From the NCBI GenBank assembly GCA_013314755.1, contig JABUFA010000009.1:47564-111563 (forward strand): a stretch of DNA of 64,000 bases, given 5' to 3'. Position numbers and translations under genes: made by a program. The notes beneath the pieces are model-generated. The model searched no databases. It was not told the origin of the DNA and worked only from the letters and a program-made list of their open reading frames with translations. Source of the DNA: Chthonomonadia bacterium (GTDB lineage: Bacteria; Armatimonadota; HRBIN16). Of the stretch, positions 60,736 through 64,000 are shown in pieces (position 1 is the first letter of the stretch; each line of letters starts with the position of its first letter).

Positions 60736-61622
60736 CGGGAGATGCCTCCTTCATTGGAGATGTCGGAGATATTTTCGCCGGCGCCCTGGCGTTTCCTCTC
60801 CAGCCAGAGGGCGTACAGGGTGCGTCGGGGAACGCCGGTGCGCCGCGCCGTCTCTTTCAGGGCGTCCTTTTCGCTCATGCCCTGCGCTATCAGCTCCCGG
60901 ATGACCTGTAAGGGGTCTTCGGGAGGCGGCGACTGGGTCTCCTCGGCGGGCAGGAGGATAAGGGTGAACTCGCCGCGAGGTGGCGTTTGCTCAAAGTGCG
61001 CCAGCCACTGACTTATCTTCGCCGTGCGCGCCTCCTCGAACTGTTTGGTCAGCTCGCGGGCAATGAATAGCTCGCGGTCGCCCAGCACGTCCAGTACATC
61101 GCTCAGTAGGGCGGTCAGCCGATGGGGGGCTTCGAACCACACCACCGCCCTGCGTTCGCTCTTCAGAGATTGCAGGTAGGCGCGGCGCTCCTTTGGCTTT
61201 CGCGGCGGGAAGCCGTCGAAGATGAACCGCGTTTCGGGCAGACCAACAAGGCTCATCGCCGCCGTGACCGCCGACGCACCGGGCACACAGACGACAACTA
61301 CTCCCATCTCTCGTGCGCGGCGGATAAGCGCACTGCCCGGGTCGCTGAGGGTTGGCGTGCCTGCATCGGTTACCAGCGCAATGCTCTCTCCTGCCAGCAA
61401 TCGCCCCACCAGCTCTTCCACTTTCACGGGTGGCGAGTGCTCGTGCAGGCTGGTGAGCGGGGTGTGGATGTCGTAATGGCTCAGCAGTTTGCGGGTGACG
61501 CGCGTGTCCTCGGCGGCGATAAGGTTCACCTCGCGCAGAATGCGCAATGCTCGCAGGGTAATATCCTCCAGATTGCCAATGGGCGTGGCAACCACATACA
61601 GCACACCGGTCTGCGCTACCAA
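60732..61622 (-). CDS. rsmI: 16S rRNA 2'-O-ribose C1402 methyltransferase RsmI
   Basis: 296 residues: LYVVATPIGNLEDITLRALR, EDTRVTRKLLSHYDIHTPL, DAGTPTLSDPGS, VPGASAVTAAMSLVGLP and FIFDGFPPRKPKER in order, the RsmI/TP-methylase signature. It modifies the ribosomal decoding centre. The start seems to be TTG at 61620-61622, overlapping the previous gene by 7 nt. A GTG six codons later is possible. No clear ribosome site. Confidence 0.94.
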   Translation of the reverse strand: MVAQTGVLYVVATPIGNLEDITLRALRILREVNLIAAEDTRVTRKLLSHYDIHTPLTSLHEHSPPVKVEELVGRLLAGESIALVTDAGTPTLSDPGSALIRRAREMGVVVVCVPGASAVTAAMSLVGLPETRFIFDGFPPRKPKERRAYLQSLKSERRAVVWFEAPHRLTALLSDVLDVLGDRELFIARELTKQFEEARTAKISQWLAHFEQTPPRGEFTLILLPAEETQSPPPEDPLQVIRELIAQGMSEKDALKETARRTGVPRRTLYALWLERKRQGAGENISDISNEGGISR

Positions 61623-63625
61623 GGCATAATCACCTTCATCGCGAAGCGGGTTTGCGTGCTGGAGGCGTTGGGGTCGCCGAATATCAGGAAGATGTCCATG
61701 CCCCGGCGCACCTGCTGGCGGTAGGTCAGGTAGAGGGTGTTGATTTCGTCGAACGCGCCGAACCGACTGCCCCTTCCGATGTATCGCCCGCCGATACTGC
61801 GCTCGGCGTCGATGTCGTAGTTCAGCGTGGCGATAAGCTGGTGTTGATTGCGGTCGGGAATGGTGATGTCCTTGTACTGGATGAGGCTTCGCTCGTAGCG
61901 TACGTTCAGGCGCAGGCGCTGTGTGAAGGGTATTCCCTGAGAGAAGTACCAGAACAGACTATCGCCCCCCGCTTCCCTGCCGAAGGATACGCCTATCCAG
62001 CCGGAGTTATAAAGCCTGCGATAGTTCCATGCTGTGCCCAGCCCAAGCGTGCGGTCGCGGTACGGCGGACGATGGTAGAAGGTAGGGCTGATCCAGAACA
62101 TCATGCCGTTGCGGAAGGTCACAGAACAGGAAGGGAAGATTCCCTCGTCCAGCACTCCACCGTCCAGATTCCGTCTTTGCTGGGCGTAGAGGTCGACGTT
62201 TATCTCCTGCAGAGGGCGGTCGGTCCAGATGTTGCGGTAATGGAGGGTCACGTCGTATCCGCGAAAGCCGGTTTCAGGCGCATAGCCCAGGGTGGGATTG
62301 AATGCCCGAGAGACCTGCCAGAACCGTCCACCGAAGCTGACGCGCCCATCGCCCCGTTCACGCCACAGGCTCACCTGCATCTTTTCGCCGACGGGCGAGA
62401 GGTTGCTTTCGGTGCGGAAGTAGAGCATGGCGATGGTGGCGAAGCCGTCGCGGAAACCGGGAAAGAACACCGCACCGCCGCCCAGCGCGGTCGCATGGAT
62501 GCCCGGGCGGTCGTCCCGCACGATTTGCACCTCCGCCTGCGAGCGCTCGGTGAACTGGTATCCCAGTCGCCCCACCACCGCCCGCTGGTCCTTGCCCGTG
62601 CTGGCGAGCGCACCGTAGCTCCACCTGCCCAGCCTGCCGAATGACTTCAGCGCGGCGTCCACCGCCTGCACGTTTCCGCTGTAGAAGAGAGTGGTGTCGG
62701 GGAAGAACGAGTCGCCCTCCACAAAGAAGGGGCGCGTTTCACGCACGATGCGCGGCACATAGCTGAACGAGACGCTGTCCACCTCGCGCGCGATGTTTTT
62801 GAAATCGGGGTTGAGGGTGAGCAGGGTGATCAAACCGCCGGAAGAGGTCAATTTGACATCCAGCCCACTGCGCCAGTCGGTGCGGTCGGCGGTGGAGTCC
62901 AGCTGCGTATAGGGCAGGATGATGGGTGGTGGAAGCACCTCGGGTGCCTGGATGCCCTGCCAGCGGGCGCGTTTGAGGGCGTCAAAGGCGACGCCCATGT
63001 TGGGATAGTAATAGATGGCGTTCAGGCGCGGCACGTTACGGGCAAGGATAACGCCGAACTCGCGCTGGTTGCGCGGGATGCGCAGGATGCGGAACGGCAC
63101 GAATATCTCCGCGCTCCAGCCCCCGTTGTGACGGGATACCGCTGCCTTCCAGTCACCGCGCCACTGCACGTTGCTGGCGCTGCCGCCAGCGATGGATTCT
63201 TCCTGTGTGCCCCCCGCGCTCACCCGAAAGGCGTACAGCTCCGCGCCCAGCCCCGTTGGTTCAATCGTTAGTTCCACGTAGTCGTCCTTCGAGAGGTCGG
63301 CGCCGCGGCGGATTTCCTGCGCCATAATCTTTTCGGGTTCGGGGTCATGGCACTCGAAAGCGGCGTAGATGCCCTCGCGGGTATAGGCAAGATAGCAGAC
63401 GGTGGGCAGGTCAGCCTCGCGCTGGTCTTTCAGGAACCAGAACGGGCTGATTCGCACTGCTTCCCGCCACTCGTCGGGGTCCAGCACGCCATCAATAGCT
63501 GGTGGCTGGGAGAGGAGACGTGCCGGGATGACTGCTGTATCCGGCTCCGCCTGCACGGGATGAAGCACCATCAGCCCCCCGACACACCCCATTACCAGAA
63601 GACAGAACCAGTAAGAAAGCCTCAT
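61616..63625 (-). CDS. DUF5916-type outer-membrane beta-barrel with an N-terminal CBM9-like domain
   Basis: 669 residues with a signal peptide (MRLSYWFCLLVMGCVGGLMV). An N-terminal carbohydrate-binding-like domain (residues ~35-215) has PPAIDGVLDPDEWREA, LAYTREGIYAAFECHDPEP and WSAEIFVPFRIL. The remainder holds many amphipathic strands rich in aromatic residues and ends in MPW, an outer-membrane insertion signal. DUF5916 proteins combine these parts. Function unknown. Promoter at 63674-63702. Confidence 0.82.
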   Translation of the reverse strand: MRLSYWFCLLVMGCVGGLMVLHPVQAEPDTAVIPARLLSQPPAIDGVLDPDEWREAVRISPFWFLKDQREADLPTVCYLAYTREGIYAAFECHDPEPEKIMAQEIRRGADLSKDDYVELTIEPTGLGAELYAFRVSAGGTQEESIAGGSASNVQWRGDWKAAVSRHNGGWSAEIFVPFRILRIPRNQREFGVILARNVPRLNAIYYYPNMGVAFDALKRARWQGIQAPEVLPPPIILPYTQLDSTADRTDWRSGLDVKLTSSGGLITLLTLNPDFKNIAREVDSVSFSYVPRIVRETRPFFVEGDSFFPDTTLFYSGNVQAVDAALKSFGRLGRWSYGALASTGKDQRAVVGRLGYQFTERSQAEVQIVRDDRPGIHATALGGGAVFFPGFRDGFATIAMLYFRTESNLSPVGEKMQVSLWRERGDGRVSFGGRFWQVSRAFNPTLGYAPETGFRGYDVTLHYRNIWTDRPLQEINVDLYAQQRRNLDGGVLDEGIFPSCSVTFRNGMMFWISPTFYHRPPYRDRTLGLGTAWNYRRLYNSGWIGVSFGREAGGDSLFWYFSQGIPFTQRLRLNVRYERSLIQYKDITIPDRNQHQLIATLNYDIDAERSIGGRYIGRGSRFGAFDEINTLYLTYRQQVRRGMDIFLIFGDPNASSTQTRFAMKVIMPW

Positions 63626-63673
63626 GCGAACCGAGTTACCCTGTTATTGCTTCTGTGCTCTGAACGCAAAAGT

Positions 63674-63702
63674 ATGATAAGGGGTTTTTCTGGTAATGTC
63701 AA
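63674..63702 (-). promoter_or_regulatory. Promoter of the DUF5916 gene
   Basis: TTGACA (63697-63702), 17-bp spacer and TATCAT (63674-63679) on the reverse strand, about 50 bases before the ATG at 63625. rsmI and the downstream genes may share it. The rest of the gap to 63968 holds only a decayed GCTGAAGC repeat copy near 63720. Confidence 0.72.
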
Positions 63703-63968
63703 CAGGTATGCCCCGTTGAAGCCATGTTCAGCAGTCCAAAGTCGCAGACAATACCGGGTGGAATCTGCTGGTGCAGGTTAGCTCTCTCTGAATCTTGACG
63801 AGGATTACCCATTGCCGGGATTCCTCTACGAACTGTTTTGCGACTTATGTCAACTCGGAGACTGAATCAGACTGTGTCTGTTACAGCAAGGGTTGGTTTG
63901 AAGGGTAGAAGGCTCGCCAACACGAAAAATATCTCCAGAACCACTCGGCATCCCACAGGAGGTAAGCC

Positions 63969-64000
63969 ATGCCACAACTGCTCCTGCGTCTACCAGAAGT
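63969..64000 (+). CDS. Start of a + strand gene cut by the window edge
   Basis: An AGGAGGT ribosome site at 63957-63963 and an ATG at 63969 open a frame MPQLLLRLPEV that runs off the window. Too short to name. Confidence 0.5.
   Translation, partial: MPQLLLRLPE

Overview
The window is one contiguous piece of a GC-rich bacterial chromosome with tightly packed genes, many joined by 4-nt ATGA/GTGA/TTGA overlaps. Start and stop signals, Shine-Dalgarno sites and sigma70-type promoters are ordinary bacterial ones. The gene families (DUF1559 pseudopilin-like proteins with an H-x9-DG motif, a PEP-CTERM tail, DUF6785, DUF5916 and GH78 proteins, many Gfo/Idh/MocA dehydrogenases) point to a member of the Armatimonadota or a related environmental phylum. 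That placement is inference from family content. No phage, insertion sequence, CRISPR array, tRNA or rRNA was seen.

Layout. 1-1.2 kb: end of a pseudouridine synthase gene, then upp. 1.2-13.0 kb: a reverse-strand polysaccharide cluster running from right to left (chain-length protein, Wzx flippase, methyltransferase, DUF2334 deacetylase, three GT4 glycosyltransferases, Wzy-like polymerase, nucleotide-sugar epimerase, Wzi-like outer-membrane protein), with an orphan PEP-CTERM tail behind it. 13.2-26.7 kb: mixed metabolic and maintenance genes (acetylesterase, pdxT, an HTH regulator, an F420-ligase-like gene, a glycogen debranching enzyme, a DUF6785 transporter-like protein, radC, an oxidoreductase, prfB, a 5'-nucleotidase-C protein, an M28 peptidase). 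26.7-31.3 kb: trxA with a tiny downstream gene, nanE, and pth-prs-glmU. 31.5-41.8 kb: a deacetylase, then a reverse-strand operon of eleven genes led by hrcA and grpE (glmM, coaX, bioY, deoC, recO, two M16 peptidase-like genes, ruvC, a small membrane protein). 41.9-46.8 kb: a PKD protein with a Gly/Pro/Met-rich insert, ymdB-rny and recA. 46.8-49.9 kb: two pseudopilin-like cassettes. 50-64 kb: intergenic repeats, an HD protein and RNase HI, a carbohydrate block (unknown TIM-barrel-like protein, GH78 rhamnosidase, anmK, two Gfo/Idh dehydrogenases, a sugar isomerase), rsmI and a DUF5916 outer-membrane barrel.

Two recoding events stand out. prfB carries the classical +1 frameshift site (CTT TGA C at 23738-23744). 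Directly behind trxA lies a 60-codon gene (26696-26875, reverse strand) with a strong ribosome-binding site and one in-frame TGA at codon 30. The frame continues unbroken to a TAA close to the end of the neighbouring convergent gene. The TGA falls where the related small membrane proteins, as I recall them, carry the first cysteine of a CxxxC-N-P motif, so this is a candidate selenoprotein (or a recent nonsense mutation). It is the most interesting object in the window.

The intergenic spaces are rich in hairpin-forming repeat families (27.4-27.6, 41.9, 48.0-48.1, 50.1-50.4, 53.2-53.3 and 57.4-57.9 kb).
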